A stretch of 64,000 nt of DNA from Adiantum capillus-veneris (GCA_014529385.2 CM043945.1:154162741-154226740), one strand, 5' to 3'; positions 21,305 through 33,177 are shown, counted from the first letter of the stretch. Notes: generated by a model not told the origin, from the sequence alone. Made by a program: numbers and translations.

Positions 21305-24064
21305 TTACTTCCCCCTTAAGGAAGAGTTTTTGTCCTCAAAAATACGTGGTAATATTTGCGTAAGAACACTGATGTCTTCTTTATTGACGTCCCATACGTG
21401 GGCTAGTTGTCCATATGACTGATACTTGGTGCAGTGAGAGGAGGTTCAATGAAACCAAGAGCAACATCTTGATTTTCAACATTGTTGTCCTGTTGCAACC
21501 ACTTGTATCTAAATGGAAACTCAATTTACAACTCACTTGAGTACTTTAAAGGAGTAATCAAAAAAATGAAAGAAAACCTTGGCGTAACTTTCCATGCAGT
21601 TGTGAGCAAGATTTCCAACTCGCACGAGTATCTTGAAAAGCTCATAGCTACTGAGGGATAGAATAGGGAGTGTCCTCATGTCATTCTTTTGAACAGTTTC
21701 GAACACATAAAACTACATCTTCATCCCTAATGAAGGTTACTTGCCAACACACTTTGTCAGCACGGCGGGGGTTTCACTATATTTAAGACCACTATATCAC
21801 GTGCGTTCATGCTCTTTTTCTAAAATCCCTATTTTGTGAATTTTCTAGGAAATATAATGAACCCTTTTCTTTTAAATTCTGTAAATTTTTTGAGATTTGT
21901 AAAAAACATATCCTTATGTAAATTTATTTCTGTAAGTTTTAAGGGATTTAAATACCCTTCTGTTGCACTCACGTGATAGGTCACATACTATATAAGGTAA
22001 ACCCCGGGTCAACACACCTATTAGGTCCTTGACTTTTGAAACTATTGAAACGGTATCCACCCCCACCACAACAGGTGTTCAAAGTTGAAAACCTCACTTA
22101 AGCAAATTCTACAATAGGGAGAGCATCACCCATTCCGAATTTGTTGTGCTAAGTATGTATGCTATTAGCAAATTCTTTAGCAAAAAATACTTGTAATGTG
22201 CCCATCCAACAAGGAATAAATAGCAGCAGTAAGAGTGAGGTGCTTTTCCCCAACCACTTACAAATAGTCTTCCACGACTATCGATAAATCATGACTCAAC
22301 CATTGAGCATCCAGCCATATATTTGATATCAATTGAAGACAACCAACTAGTTTGAAATCGGGTTGGACTAGAGAAGCTCATAGAGTTTAGACCACCCAAC
22401 CACAGACACCCATCCTGAGCCAGTAGCTTGTATGGCAGGGTGTAAACTCATAATAAAGTTGCAGTAGAGATTGCACTTGTAGTACAGAAAGGTGCAGAAA
22501 GAATAAAGTCCATGAATTTTCATGCCGCTCCAAATAAATTTTAGTGTTGAATACTAGGGCCCATAACACCTAGTGTGCATGCATTTAACACAAACTTATC
22601 CAAACCACAATTCCATGACGAGACTTTCCATGGTAAATACAGGAAATCCTGGCAACAAAAGTTGGACCATAACAGAATGTGACAACCCAATCACACCTAG
22701 GTACCAACTATGAGACATTCTCATGAACGTAGCATATTTGGCTATATGTAGAAACGAACCTCCGTTAAGGTGGTTTCACAGCACTTGTAATCGGAACAAT
22801 TCTGTACTTAGTACCCGACGATTTCTTGCCACTGAAATTGTTCCTGATACGGTGTGATCCAAATGGTCAAATAAACCAATGCGACCAGCACGTAGGGACT
22901 TTGTCGCGACACATCGTTAGGAATTAGGTTCCAGTGTCAGTTCCAGAGACTCATTTTCACCACATGTGGAATATGTCTGAAATAAGGATGGCAAAGAAAG
23001 CGACGTCCATCAAGAAAAAATTGTACTTGTGTGTGGAGAAAACTATGAACACTCCGCGACGCAAGTGAGAGGGGCCCTCATTATCATTGCTCCACACTGG
23101 CTAAACCGAACTCCTTGAGTTTCTAGACCACGTTGTGTCGCATGTGACAACATGTGCCAAATAGAACCGTAGCATGTAGGTCTGTAATTGTTGCAACAAG
23201 ATTCAAAACCATGAAGGTATCTTGATGAATAGGGAAGGGAGAAAATAAAAATATTTTCTCAAAATGCTATGCTCTTCCATGACCTTGTCACCTGGCTAAA
23301 GAGAAAGCTGGATGGAAGCCTTTTAGTGCAAACATCCCGGTTACATAACACAAACAAGCTTAAAATATATCCAAAAAACATTTACTTGCGAGGAGGTGGA
23401 AAGTACCTAATACTTACCCGGAAGTCAAGTACAACCCGAAACGTGTAAGTGTACTATATCAAAATTTCTTTGAGATTAGAGAAGAGAAACAAATTGAACT
23501 TGGGACTCTGGGTGTTGCCTTGGCAATCCAAACCCCTGGGTATATCTTACCAAACCAACCCCCCTGGTGAAAGGGTGAAAAGAACCTTTGGACTATCCCT
23601 TGACAGATAGTTTTTCTTAAAAGACAAAGTGTGAGGGTGTCCAAAAATGACCATCAACACGTAGCGTGTGATTTAGTAATCACATATGTGGTCATACGAC
23701 AAAAATTTTCACCTATATGCACGCCTAGTGCGATAGAGAAAACATGAGATCCATGCTGGTCAGGACTCCGAGCTCTTATGGATAGCCATGCTGTTTGAAA
23801 TGCTTGTTGCATCTATACGTTGTGTTATAGATCAGCCTATGTGAGTGGAAGTTCATAAAAAACTAACTCAATCTTTGCACCAAAACATGTAGTGCTTTCA
23901 AAATACCCAAACATATGTAATGGCAAGCTCTTGCTAGGCCATTATTAGCAATGGGGAGTTCACTAGGTAGATTTTGTTCAAGCTGGAGAACAATCACCCA
24001 GGGAATGCTAACAGTTGGGTCTTACCCTAGATCTGACAACAACTCTTAACCAGCATGTGTGGCT
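21305..24064 (-). other. Gypsy-2 non-coding interior, 3' part (copy II)
   Basis: Equivalent to 704-3464. The short pol-like C-terminal tail is at 21305-21415. Otherwise there are no recognisable domains. It ends at target-site copy TGGCT (24060-24064). Confidence 0.5.
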
Positions 24065-24385
24065 TGTTGAGATGTCGATCTCTACACCTTGAGCTGGCAT
24101 CCACTACGGGTCTTGGCCGCTTACGGCATTTACTCACTGGCGCGTTAGGTGACCGACACGGAGGATCTCTGCCAGTGATTCTACAGCTGGACTACACTTA
24201 TAGTGCCAGCCTAGTACGCTTCTAGTGAGTTCACACTTAGTGACCGCATGTACATATGTGCTACTTTTCAGCTTTAGCACTTAGTCATTTTGTACTCTCT
24301 TTTCTTAGAGAAGAAGAAGAAGCTTTCCATCTCTGTGTGCTTTGTGCTTGTCTTGTGTATCTCTCTTGCATCCTCATTATTTACA
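24065..24385 (+). repeat. Copia 5' LTR (copy II)
   Basis: 321 bp, TGTTGAGATGTCG to CATTATTTACA. It would hold the promoter for the element; no clear TATA box was picked out. Confidence 0.93.
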
Positions 24386-24397
24386 TGGTATCAGAGC
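24386..24397 (+). promoter_or_regulatory. Copia primer-binding site (tRNA-iMet)
   Basis: TGGTATCAGAGC directly after the LTR, complementary to initiator tRNA-Met. Copy I lacks two bases here. Confidence 0.9.
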
Positions 24398-24637
24398 CTG
24401 GTGCAGGCAAGAGAGGCTAAGAGAGCAAGAGCATCACAATCCCTTCGTTCGCACAAGTTTCTGAACAGGTCTCCAAAGTGCAGTATATAGAGATTTACTG
24501 TACAAGTACAGTGGTTGTATGTACGCTTGATTGTGGACACTCGTTGAGTGTAGAAAGCGTTACAGGTACCACGATAGCAGGTTCCACAGATTTGCAGGTT
24601 TTTGCAGATTGCAGCTATTTTGTCTTAGTGGTTCAAG

Positions 24638-25267
24638 ATGTCTGACGGTTTCAGTCAGATTGTTACTAAGAAGCTTGAGAAAAATAACTACCCTACATGG
24701 AAGTTCAGAATAACAAATTTCCTAAAAGGAAAAGGTTATTGGGACTATGTAGAAGGAGACAATGAAAAGGAACCAGAGATTCCCGAGGCAAATGCTACAG
24801 CAGAACAAAGGAAAGCTTTGAGGGACTGGCAACAAGGCCAGAGCAAAGTGATGTATTGGCTTTCTATGACCATCACAGATGGCATGATGGGCTATCTACA
24901 GGATGCTGAAACCCCCGCCATTGCATGGAGAAACTTAGGCAGAGTGTTCGAGGTGAACACCAAGTCCAGGAAGCTTCAACTAAAGTCGGAGCTAAATCAG
25001 GTTAAGAGAAACAACCTCTCAATCAATGATTATTCCTTGAAGATCAAGAGTATCATTGAGGCTCTTGGATCTATTAAAGTCTCAGTGGAAGACGATGACA
25101 TTGTCCGTGCATGCTGGGATGGTCTAGGAGATGAGTATGTACATTTCAGGTCTTCCATGAATACAAGAGACGAAATCCCCGTGTTCCAAGATTTGATTTC
25201 TATGCTTATTCTGGAGGAGAAGAACCTTGACACATCTTCTTCTCATGGCAGAAATAATTCTGAATAG
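24638..25267 (+). pseudogene. Copia gag (capsid region)
   Basis: 209 codons from ATG 24638: NNYPTWKFRITNFL near the N terminus, then a helical UBN2/retrotrans_gag-type region with SRKLQLKSELNQVKRN and LSINDYSLKIKSI. It forms the particle shell in a live element. The frame ends at TAG 25265-25267 before the zinc knuckle, which lies in the next frame, so a frameshift has split gag. Confidence 0.9.
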
Positions 25268-26045
25268 GCCTTCTATTCTAACTCCAATAGAGGTAGAGGT
25301 ACGTAGAGGTCGTGGTCGAGGCCCAAGGGGTTGCAGGGGCCAATTTCTGGAAGGTCAATCAAATCAAAACAATACAGGTGGCAGGGGAAACCAGTCTCAA
25401 GGCAGGGGGAGTCAAAGAGGTCGTGGTGCAGGATCAAGCAGGCAGCAACATACTCCAGATGGCAGAGAATGTTGGACTTGTGGTGAAAGAGGTCACATGT
25501 CACGTGACTGTCCAAAGGGAAAAGCAAGTGGAAAGAGAGAACAGGGCAACTATGCATCTACTAGCAGAGATGCAGATGACAACAAAAACGAGCGCATGTT
25601 TGTTATGCAGCATGTAATGAATACAATGACTGCAGAGAATTCCACCCAAGATGATGTTTGGTATGTGGATTGAGGTGCCTCTAATCACATGACGTCTCGT
25701 GGAGAGTGGTTTAGAGATATGCGCAAACCAGATGTGTCAGGCTATGTGCAGACAGGAGATGACACAGCTCACCCCATTGCTCATGTAGGGGACATACCTC
25801 TAAATACGAAGAGTGGGAAATCAAAGTACTTAGCAGATGTACTTCATGTCCCAAACATTACAAAGAATCTTGTTTCTGTTGGACAAATGGTTGAGCAGGG
25901 TTTGCAGGTTCGCTTCAATCCGAATGGCTGTTATGTAGAAGATTTCCAGAATGGTTGTAAGCTGATCACAGAGGGAAAATGTGTGGGAAGAATGTTTATG
26001 CTGAATGTAGACATGCCTGAGGTAAAAGCTGCATTATTTTCATAG
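25227..26045 (+). pseudogene. Copia gag zinc knuckle and protease, with stop in the active-site motif
   Basis: One frame holds an Arg/Gly-rich basic stretch, the CCHC knuckle CWTCGERGHMSRDC, then D-stop-GASNHM. The protease active site should read D-Ser/Thr-G-A, and TGA (25671-25673) occupies the second position. The rest of the protease continues in the same frame (25689-26045, with VLHVPNITKNLVSVGQM) to TAG at 26043-26045. Copy III has the same TGA. A single C-to-G change in a Ser codon TCA would explain it. Confidence 0.88.
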
Positions 26046-26056
26046 GGCACAATGTT

Positions 26057-27096
26057 GTGGCTGATGTTGACATTTGGCACAAACGCATTGGCCATGTCAA
26101 TGAGCAGAGATTGCGCAGCATGCAATCAAAACAGATTGCAAAAGGTTTGCCCAAATTCAAGGTGGATGGTATGCATAAAGTGTGTGCAGCATGCCAGTTT
26201 GGAAAACAGTCAAAGGGCTCATTTCCACATGTACGCAATGTATGTAAAAAGCCACTTCAGGTGGTGCACACAGATGTTTGGGGTCCAACCGATACTGCAA
26301 GTATACATGGCTGCAGGTATTATGTCTCTTTCATCGATGACCATACAAGGAAAGTATGGGTCTACTTCATGCGTAACAAAAGTGAAGTGTTTGGTCACTT
26401 TCAGGACTTCAAAGTCATGATTGAGAAGGAGAAAATATGCAAATCAAGACATTGAGGTCAGATGGAGGGCGAGAGTACTTCTCCAATGATTTTTTAGATT
26501 TTCTGCGAATGCATGGTATACGCAGGCAGTTTACATGCAGATATACTCCACAGCAGAATGGGGTCGCAGAAAGGAAAAACAGGCACATTGCAGAGGTTGC
26601 ACGTGCATTGATGAATGAGAAGAACATGCCTCATCATTTCTGGGCTGAAGCTGTAAATACAGCTGTGTACATTATGAACAGGACACCTACAGCTGCGGTG
26701 CATGATGTAACACCTGAGGAAAAGTTTATAGGTACAAAGCCTAATTTGGCACACTTGAAAGTGTTTGGCTGCATAGCTTACATGCATGTACCAGATGAGT
26801 TGCGTAGGAAATTGTATCCTAAAGCAGAGAAATGTATTCTTGTGGGATATTCCCTTGAACAAAAGGGGTACAGGTGCTACAATCCTACTACACGAGAATT
26901 ACGAGTGAGCAGAGATGTAGTCTTTGATGAGATGAGCAGCTGGTACAATAATGCACATGGCACTATTGGGGCTGATGTAAAAGATGATGTGGTTGTACAA
27001 AATGTGAGGCCACAGTCACAGGTTTTGAGTGGACCACAAGAGTCCTCTTCTCGTGGCTCTGTTGAGAAGCCATGGAATGGTAGACTATGTACATAG
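26057..27096 (+). pseudogene. Copia integrase (split by a frameshift)
   Basis: The 26057-26455 frame carries the GAG-pre-integrase HHCC finger (HKRIGHVNEQRL ... CAACQFGKQS) and the first catalytic Asp in HTDVWGP plus FIDDHTRKVWVYF. The frame then shifts, and 26437-27096 continues with LRSDGGREYFS (second Asp) and TPQQNGVAERKNRHI (Glu). It ends at TAG 27094-27096. The DDE triad is all present but in two frames. It would insert the cDNA. Confidence 0.9.
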
Positions 27097-27165
27097 GTTA
27101 CTCCACCAGCAGGTACAGGGAATGTATCACGAAAAGGAAAGGAAAAGGTTGATGAACCTCCCCTT

Positions 27166-28989
27166 ATGGTTGATGCATCATCAGGTTTTTCACATGTAAA
27201 CATGGATTCAGATGGTTCTGAACAAAGTCTTGATGAGGAATTTGGAATTCCGGCTATCAGGACACCTGGTGTAAGGAAAGTACAAGAAGATGCTAGAGGA
27301 CAAAGGAGTGACCCAGGACCGCGCAGATCTAACAGAGTCAAAAATCCAGTTCAGAAATTGACTTATGATGGGTATCTAGCGCATCACCAAGCCTACATGG
27401 CTAAGGTGATACAGGATGTGGAGCCCACATGTTTTGAGGATGCAGTTGGAAATGTGCATTGGGATGATGCAATGAATGAAGAGATGGCTGCATTGGAAGC
27501 AAATGACACATGGGAGTTGGTGCCATTGCCAAGTGGCAAGAAAGCTATTGGCTGTAAATGGGTGTATAAAACCAAGCATAAGGCTGATGGTAACATTGAG
27601 CATCACAAGGCAAGGCTGGTCGCAAAGGGTTATGCACAGACGTATGGCATAGACTATGAGGAGACCTTTGCTCCAGTGGCAAAGATGACGACTGTGAGAG
27701 CTGTCATAGCAGTGGCTACATCTAGAGGATGGATTATGCATCAAATGGATGTAAAGAATGCCTTCTTGAATGGTGAGTTGCAAGAGGAAGTGTATATGGA
27801 TCAGCCACCTGGTTATGTCGATCCAGGTTACCCAGATTATGTATGCAGGCTTCTCAAAGCTTTGTATGGTTTGAAGCAGGGCTCTAGAGCATGGTATGAC
27901 AGGATTGCCAAGTATCTTGTCAGTATTGGGTTTAGGAGAGCTCATGCAGATCATTCACTCTATGTACGTGAGAGTGATGTGGGGATTGTGGTCATTACCA
28001 TATATGTAGATGACCTTATTATTGTGGGTGACAATGCTATGGAGATTGACCATGTGAAGGGTCTTCTCAAACAGGAGTTTGAAATGAAATATTTGGGCGA
28101 GTTGCGCTACTTTCTTGGCATTGAGGTGATCAGGACTCTAGAGGGTGTATGGCTGTCACAGAGACAGTATGCTTTGGACATGTTTTCAAAGTATGGTATG
28201 GCTGATTGTAAGCCGATTTCTATTCCCTTGCATGTGAATGCAAAGCTGAGTGCAGAGAAGGGTGATGTTGTTGAGGATGTCAACATGTACAGGAAGATGG
28301 TGGGTAGTCTAATCTACTTGACTATCACGAGGCCAGACTTGAGCTACACAGTAGGCTTGGAGAGTCAGTTCATGCAGCTTTCAAGGAAGCCACATTTGGA
28401 TGGAGTACAACGCACACTTAGGTATGTGCAAGGGACTCTTGACTACGCATTGTTCTATGCAGCAGATGCACCATTAGCATTGTATGGGTATTCAGATGCA
28501 GATTGGGCAGGTAGCATTGTTGATAGGAGATCTACGAGTGGCTTCATGTTCTCTTTTGGGAGTGCTTCTGTTACTTGGAGCAGCAAAAAGCAGCCTACGG
28601 TTGCTTTATCGAGCACAGAGGCCGAGTACAGAGGTGCAGTAGTTGCGGCGTGCGAGGTAGCTTGGCTACGCACATTACTTGAGGACTTGGGAGTGCAGGT
28701 GGACCAGCCGATTGTCATTCATTGTGACAACCTCAGCAGCATGCAGTTGGCTAGGAACCCAGTGTTCCATGCTAGGACCAAACACATAGAGGTCCATTAC
28801 CACTACGTTCGAGAGCGAGTGTTGGCGGGCAACATCGACTTGGTCTACGTCAGCACAGAGGAGCAGATAGAGGATATCTTTACCAAGGCCCTCGGAGCTG
28901 AGAAGCTTCGACGTTTCCAGACTATGCTTGGACTCTGCGACATGCAGAGCTCGAGGGGGAGTGTTGAGATGTCGAGCTCTACACCTTGA
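27166..28989 (+). pseudogene. Copia reverse transcriptase and RNase H
   Basis: 607 codons in the same frame as the second half of integrase, separated from it only by TAG at 27094. The RT block has VYKTKHKADGNIEHHKARLV, the QMDVKNAFLNGEL motif and the YVDD box in ITIYVDDLIIVGDN. RNase H has ADWAGSIVDRRSTSGF, ALSSTEAEYRG and HCDN. It ends inside the 3' LTR. This is the longest intact stretch of the element, and in itself shows no lesion. Confidence 0.92.
28953..28961 (+). promoter_or_regulatory. Copia polypurine tract
   Basis: GAGGGGGAG immediately before the 3' LTR; plus-strand DNA synthesis primer. Confidence 0.85.
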
Positions 28990-29283
28990 GCTAGCATCCA
29001 CTACGGGTCTTGGCCGCTTACGGCATTTACTCACTGGCACGTCAGGTGATCGACACGGAGGATCTCTGCCAGTGATTCTACAGCTGGACTACACTTATAG
29101 TGCCAGCCTAGTACGCTTCTAGCAAGTTCACACTTAGTGACCGCATGTACATATGTGCTACTTTTCAGCTTTAGCACTTAGTCATTTTGTACTCTCTTTT
29201 CTGTGAAGAAGAAGAAGAAGCTTTCCATCTCTGTGTGCTTTGTGCTTGTCTTGTGTATCTCTCTTGCATCCTCATTCTTTACA
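28962..29283 (+). repeat. Copia 3' LTR (copy II)
   Basis: 322 bp, TGTTGAGATGTCG to CATTCTTTACA, followed by TGGCT. It differs from the 5' LTR at about a dozen positions including a small rearranged run near 29203. Confidence 0.93.
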
Positions 29284-29472
29284 TGGCTCATAGCCCTTAT
29301 GTTAATTAGTATTCAAATGACGAACCGAAGAAGACTAATTTGAATGGCATCTTGGCCAAGTTCTAGCTGAGAGTGACAGCACCTTGGCTCAGGCTGACTC
29401 ACAAGCAAAACATATTTCATAATCTAATTCACAAGGTTTTGCATTATTTCCTTAATAAAACTTAGGAAATAT

Positions 29473-29555
<83 letters not shown>

Positions 29556-29829
29556 ATGCTAGGGTGAGGAACATTCTGTAATTTACTACCTTGTATATGT
29601 TGTGCCCATGCTCATGTGCATCTTTTGCCTAGCGTATAGCTCATCCTATAAGCATGAAACAACCTATCGTGATGACGCTCACATCGAGAGAGGTAACTGA
29701 AATCATATCGGGACCATCCTACTGTGTAAGGGACGAGGAGAACTTAAATATGGCACTTTGTCTATGAAGTAAGGCCTAAATATAGGTTCCTTTTAGTGGT
29801 GTGTTGCGATGACAACAACAAAAAGAAAA
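29284..29829 (-). other. Gypsy-2 interior between Copia and gag, with (GA)n array
   Basis: Contains a GATA run and a (GA)n array at about 29475-29554. Otherwise there are no recognisable features. Confidence 0.6.
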
Positions 29830-30423
29830 TTATGGAAAACAATTCATAACTAATATTTTCCTTAAGAGAGTGACTGTGTGAGGACGGAAGTGTACTTTAT
29901 ACCACCTGGGTAGCATGCTTTGCATAGAAAAGTGGAAGCCCATGGCTATCGTGACAGTCATAAACGTAAATGTTACTACAACCAAATCATCTTGTGCATG
30001 TTGGACCTCTTTGGTCATAACTCGTGGGTAGAAAACCTCTTGGGTTTTCGGCAAGTGAGAAGTTGATTCGGGTAGCATATTGAAAATTAATCGTGTGAGA
30101 TTTTCCACTTGCGTAGCCAATATTTGGACCCATACAGCTAGCTTGCCAAATCGGGCCTCAAAAGTTTGGCAGTCCTGTCGAGTGACAAACTCCCTTGCAT
30201 CCGGCAAGTTCCTTTCATCCTCCAGAATATCAAACACGCTCTAAGGAGGACGTGAAGATACTCGCGGAGAGAAAGATAGACTACCTGGGTATGCATCATC
30301 CGTCCCTGTTGCCACACGTGGGTAACCCTACGTGAGAGTATCCCGACACGCGGCATCCACAGGTGGAGCTGACTCCAAGTATTCAAAGTCAAACATGTGT
30401 TGATCATCAGTTTTCGCACTCAT
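29830..30423 (-). pseudogene. Gypsy-2 gag-like N-terminal region
   Basis: ATG at 30423-30421 on the minus strand opens a frame with MFDFEYLESAPPVDAA, two in-frame stops, then VFDILEDERNLPDAREF and a coiled-coil-like RFGKLAVWVQILATQVENL. The layout parallels the gag N terminus of gypsy-1 (ATG 5353, with DFEHR, ATGGDDAY and a helix), so the two elements belong to related Gypsy families. The capsid core and zinc knuckle are not seen. Confidence 0.55.
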
Positions 30424-31476
30424 GGTGAAAACGTGGTGTGCGAACAAAAGATAAAACCAAACCTTGGAGTAGAGAAATGCGCGTAGCCGTACCGAACGCA
30501 GAAACTCGTAGCAGAGGCCGGTGATTAGCCATGCTAATTACACCTGCGGTCGTAAAGAAGGTGAACTTCAAATCGCCAATGAAATTGAAGGTGTTGAAAA
30601 AATTGAGCTTCCCAAACAACTTGCTCGCATCGTATGCAGTCCAGCAAGTTGCAAGTCATCGCCGAATGCAAACTTAATGAACGATCTTGCAAACGCTCGT
30701 TGGAAATTTTTTATCCATTTTTTTTGGTTTTTAAACGCTGATTCTCAGCGAGCTCATAGCAGTTTGCGACAATTAACTGGATAATTATGTCTTCAATTGA
30801 ACCGAACACCGAATTCAAAGCCGGATTGTAAATCCCAAGCAACTGTGAAATCAGAAATTAACTTGCAGGCGAGAATGCACTTGAAAGCACCGATCAATTC
30901 ATAGTGGCCAACAACTGGGTTTGCATCTTATGCAATCGCCAAATCCATTGAACTTTGTTGACTAATTTGCAAGTTTTCAAAACTGCAAAATCTGGTTTCC
31001 AGCAGACTCTGAATACTGAGTTATTCCTGATCAACAAGAGTTTGTGCTCGTTTGCCTTCCACCGGATCAAGAGAACTGAGGGGAAGCTTGACGCCCAAAA
31101 ACAGCGTATGTAGAGGCTCTTGCAATGGCCACTAGGGTTGGCCAAGTGTGGAGGGCCAACCTATGGTTTCTATAAAAAACAAAATTGACGAACTCTGTCT
31201 GCAGTCGAAATCAGCTAACTGCGTGATTCAAGAAGACGACAGAGCTCACGATGGATAAAGGATGTGGCACCAGTGCAAGCTCATGGATTTGTTGTTTTTC
31301 CATAGCAATCCCAACGAGACTAACCTCATTCAGTTCTGTGCAAGGCAAATTCCCGTTCCCGACTTAGGGTACTTGCACGCGCCAAGCTTCGGCCTTCTTC
31401 CTCCCCGACCTTGCTTGGTTGCATGCAACATGGATGAAAGCCAAAAACGTGCTTTACTTTATATTCTTAGCGTAAA
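30424..31476 (-). other. Gypsy-2 leader between primer site and gag
   Basis: About 1.05 kb without convincing coding capacity; the 83-87 codon frames have no domain. Confidence 0.5.
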
Positions 31477-31488
31477 GCTCTGATACCA
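31477..31488 (-). promoter_or_regulatory. Gypsy-2 primer-binding site (tRNA-iMet)
   Basis: TGGTATCAGAGC on the minus strand, one base after the 5' LTR. Confidence 0.85.
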
Positions 31489-31489
31489 A

Positions 31490-31677
31490 TGTAAGAACTA
31501 GGGATGCTAGACCATAGGATCCTCCTCCCAACCCCCCATTATATAGGCGGCGGGCTCCTAGCCCCTTGCCCTAGACGAATCCCCTCTTTAAAGTGTCTAG
31601 CCCGGCCCCTTGCCGTAGTCCGTGACCACCCTATCCTTAAGTTTGGGCCTTGCCCCTAAGAAACCCTTGTCCTGACA
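31490..31677 (-). repeat. Gypsy-2 5' LTR
   Basis: 188 bp. On the minus strand it starts TGTCAGGACAAGGG and ends CCCTAGTTCTTACA, with a TATA-like CTATATAATG about 50 bp before the 3' end. It is short for a Gypsy LTR, and bordered by target-site copy ACTCG at 31678-31682. Confidence 0.82.
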
Positions 31678-33022
31678 ACTCGGAGTTTGGGGTAATTTGA
31701 GTTTTTTACCAATGCATAATTAATGAAATTGTGAGTTGCACCGTCATCTACCAATATGTGCACCTTGTGCCCTTGTAGAGATCCGTGCATACGCACTAAC
31801 TCATGTGGACCGAAGGTCTGTTTCCACTTGGAAGCTGTGATACAGCATTCATGCATCATCTCGGTGTGTGTTACTTTCACCGTAGAGAATCGTGAGGAAG
31901 ACTCAAGAGGTAGCAGTTGCACCGTGTGCACTGCTTTCTCCTTGCCATGAGCATCAGATTCCCCCTAGGGCAATCCTTTTTGCAATGGCCGCTTCCCAAG
32001 CATTGAAAACATAACTTCTCTTTTTTAGCCTTATCAAAGTCCTCAGCAGAGAGAGGACCACGGAACCCCTTAGGTTTTTTAGCTGCGTCAGAATTGGCTA
32101 CTATAAATTTACTTTTATTGTGCCTATATTGTGTGCGTATATTACCATGTGTATTGACAGACACGTGATTATTATGTGATTTCTTTTCATTTGGATCATC
32201 ATGAATGTGTGCTTTCACTATGGCCTCCTCAAGTGTTTTAGGGTCCTGGGTCTTGATGTGCTTCTTAAGCTCGGGCGTTAGAATGCAGATAAACCCTCGC
32301 ACTTGTTGAAAGGTTTCTATGCCATCCAACTTGATGATAACATCCCGATAGTGAAAGGTATATTCAAGTAATGAAGGGTGTTGGTGCATGAAACATGTTT
32401 CCTAAGCCGTCCAATTTCGATCTGCCTCACATTAGGAAGATGATGGGGTGTAGGAGGGCCTCTTTATTTTCCATGAGCTTATGGAGGTGATTAACACTTT
32501 GACGAATAGGTGTATGACATCTGTGCAAGAATGGTGGGTGTGTAAGAGATGTGTAAGAGTGGTCAAAGGATGCACTTTCCCGCAAAAAAGGAGGTGGACA
32601 ACTTTATGATTTTTGGCCTTCCATAACTTCCACATATGATCTCTGATTTGAGCGAAGATCATAGATCTGCAATCTACATGTCAAGCTCTTTCCATACATA
32701 TGCTACATAATATGGTTTTACACGCTAGATTTTAAATTCCATTTTGGGGGAAAACTTTGAATTCAAATAAACTAGCCATTTTGTCTCTTTGAATTCAAAA
32801 GGTGTCCTTTGATTACTTTCTTAATACTAAAGGTTTGACTTCCTTAAACTGCCAAATAAAGAGGCCCTCGTAGATACCATTCTCTTCCTAATGTTTGTGG
32901 GCCGAAATTCGTTTTGAAACATAGCCTCAAAGACTACCGAACTCTGTGGAATGATATTCTTCTCTTTGAGAGACATCCACCATTTGTAGGCCTTGTCTTC
33001 CAGAGTTAAACTTGTTTGCAGA
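31678..33022 (-). pseudogene. Gypsy-1 gag (C-terminal) and protease N-terminal half
   Basis: The minus strand continues gypsy-1 gag after the CACTA insertion: LTLEDKAYKWWMSLKEKN near 33000, then a fold-back insertion, then capsid-like LLEYTFHYRD, a Lys-rich linker and the CCHC knuckle CFQCLGSGHCKKDC (32389-31877). The aspartic protease start follows, with LVDDGATHNFI near 31740, interrupted by gypsy-2 at 31677. The DDGA motif is the Gypsy form of the protease active site. The second half is at 20931-20612. Frames are broken in several places. Confidence 0.85.
32427..32894. mobile_element. Fold-back/MITE-like insertion in gypsy-1 gag
   Basis: The ends are inverted copies of ~40 bp: from 32427 ACATTAGGAAG...GAGGGCCTCTTTATTT, and its near-complement ending CTTCCTAATGT at about 32894. 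The inner 16 bp (GGGCCTCTTTATTT) match best. The interior (~390 bp) is non-coding. No unambiguous target-site duplication was seen. It separates two parts of gag, supporting an insertion. Confidence 0.5.
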
Positions 33023-33177
33023 CACTATGAGAGATCGTGGTGTTTACCGCGGGCCATTACCGCAAAACAAGAGAGAGGAATTCAAAATGAGGAGAGAGAA
33101 TCCTTTTGTGCTCAAGTGGCATTTTACCGCAAGTATTACCGCGTGCATTTCCGGAATATTGCCGCGCACATTACCGC
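33023..33177. promoter_or_regulatory. CACTA left subterminal repeat array
   Basis: TTACCGC occurs at 33044, 33057, 33124, 33136 and 33171, with GCCGCG in between. In En/Spm, short subterminal repeats are bound by TNPA to bring the ends together; here the motif differs but the arrangement is analogous. Confidence 0.7.

Larger units (their letters stand above)
24065..29283 (+). mobile_element. Complete Ty1/Copia LTR retrotransposon, 5,219 bp (copy II)
   Basis: LTRs at 24065-24385 and 28962-29283, primer site 24386-24397, polypurine tract 28953-28961, target-site duplication TGGCT at 24060-24064 and 29284-29288. Domain order gag, protease, integrase, RT, RNase H is the Copia order. The two LTRs differ at about a dozen of ~321 positions. 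The coding region is broken by frameshifts and stops that copy III mostly shares, so the element is structurally complete but not autonomous. It lies in opposite orientation inside gypsy-2. Confidence 0.95.
20932..31677 (-). mobile_element. Gypsy-2 LTR element, complete but carrying Copia (copy II)
   Basis: Bounded by target-site duplications ACTCG (20927-20931 and 31678-31682) inside the gypsy-1 protease. Reading on the minus strand: 5' LTR 31677-31490, primer site 31488-31477, leader, gag-like pseudogene 30423-29830, non-coding interior, polypurine tract 21321-21305, 3' LTR 21304-21119, and an extra LTR block with inverted tip 21118-20932. About 5.5 kb without the Copia insertion (24065-29283). 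No RT, integrase or RNase H is visible, so it is a non-autonomous (LARD-like) member of a Gypsy family. Confidence 0.8.

Noticed and set aside
27376-27954. 192-codon minus-strand ORF
   Set aside because: Antisense shadow of the Copia reverse transcriptase.
30894-31145. 83-codon minus-strand ORF in the gypsy-2 leader
   Set aside because: No motif, and it lies between the primer site and the gag start where coding sequence is not expected.
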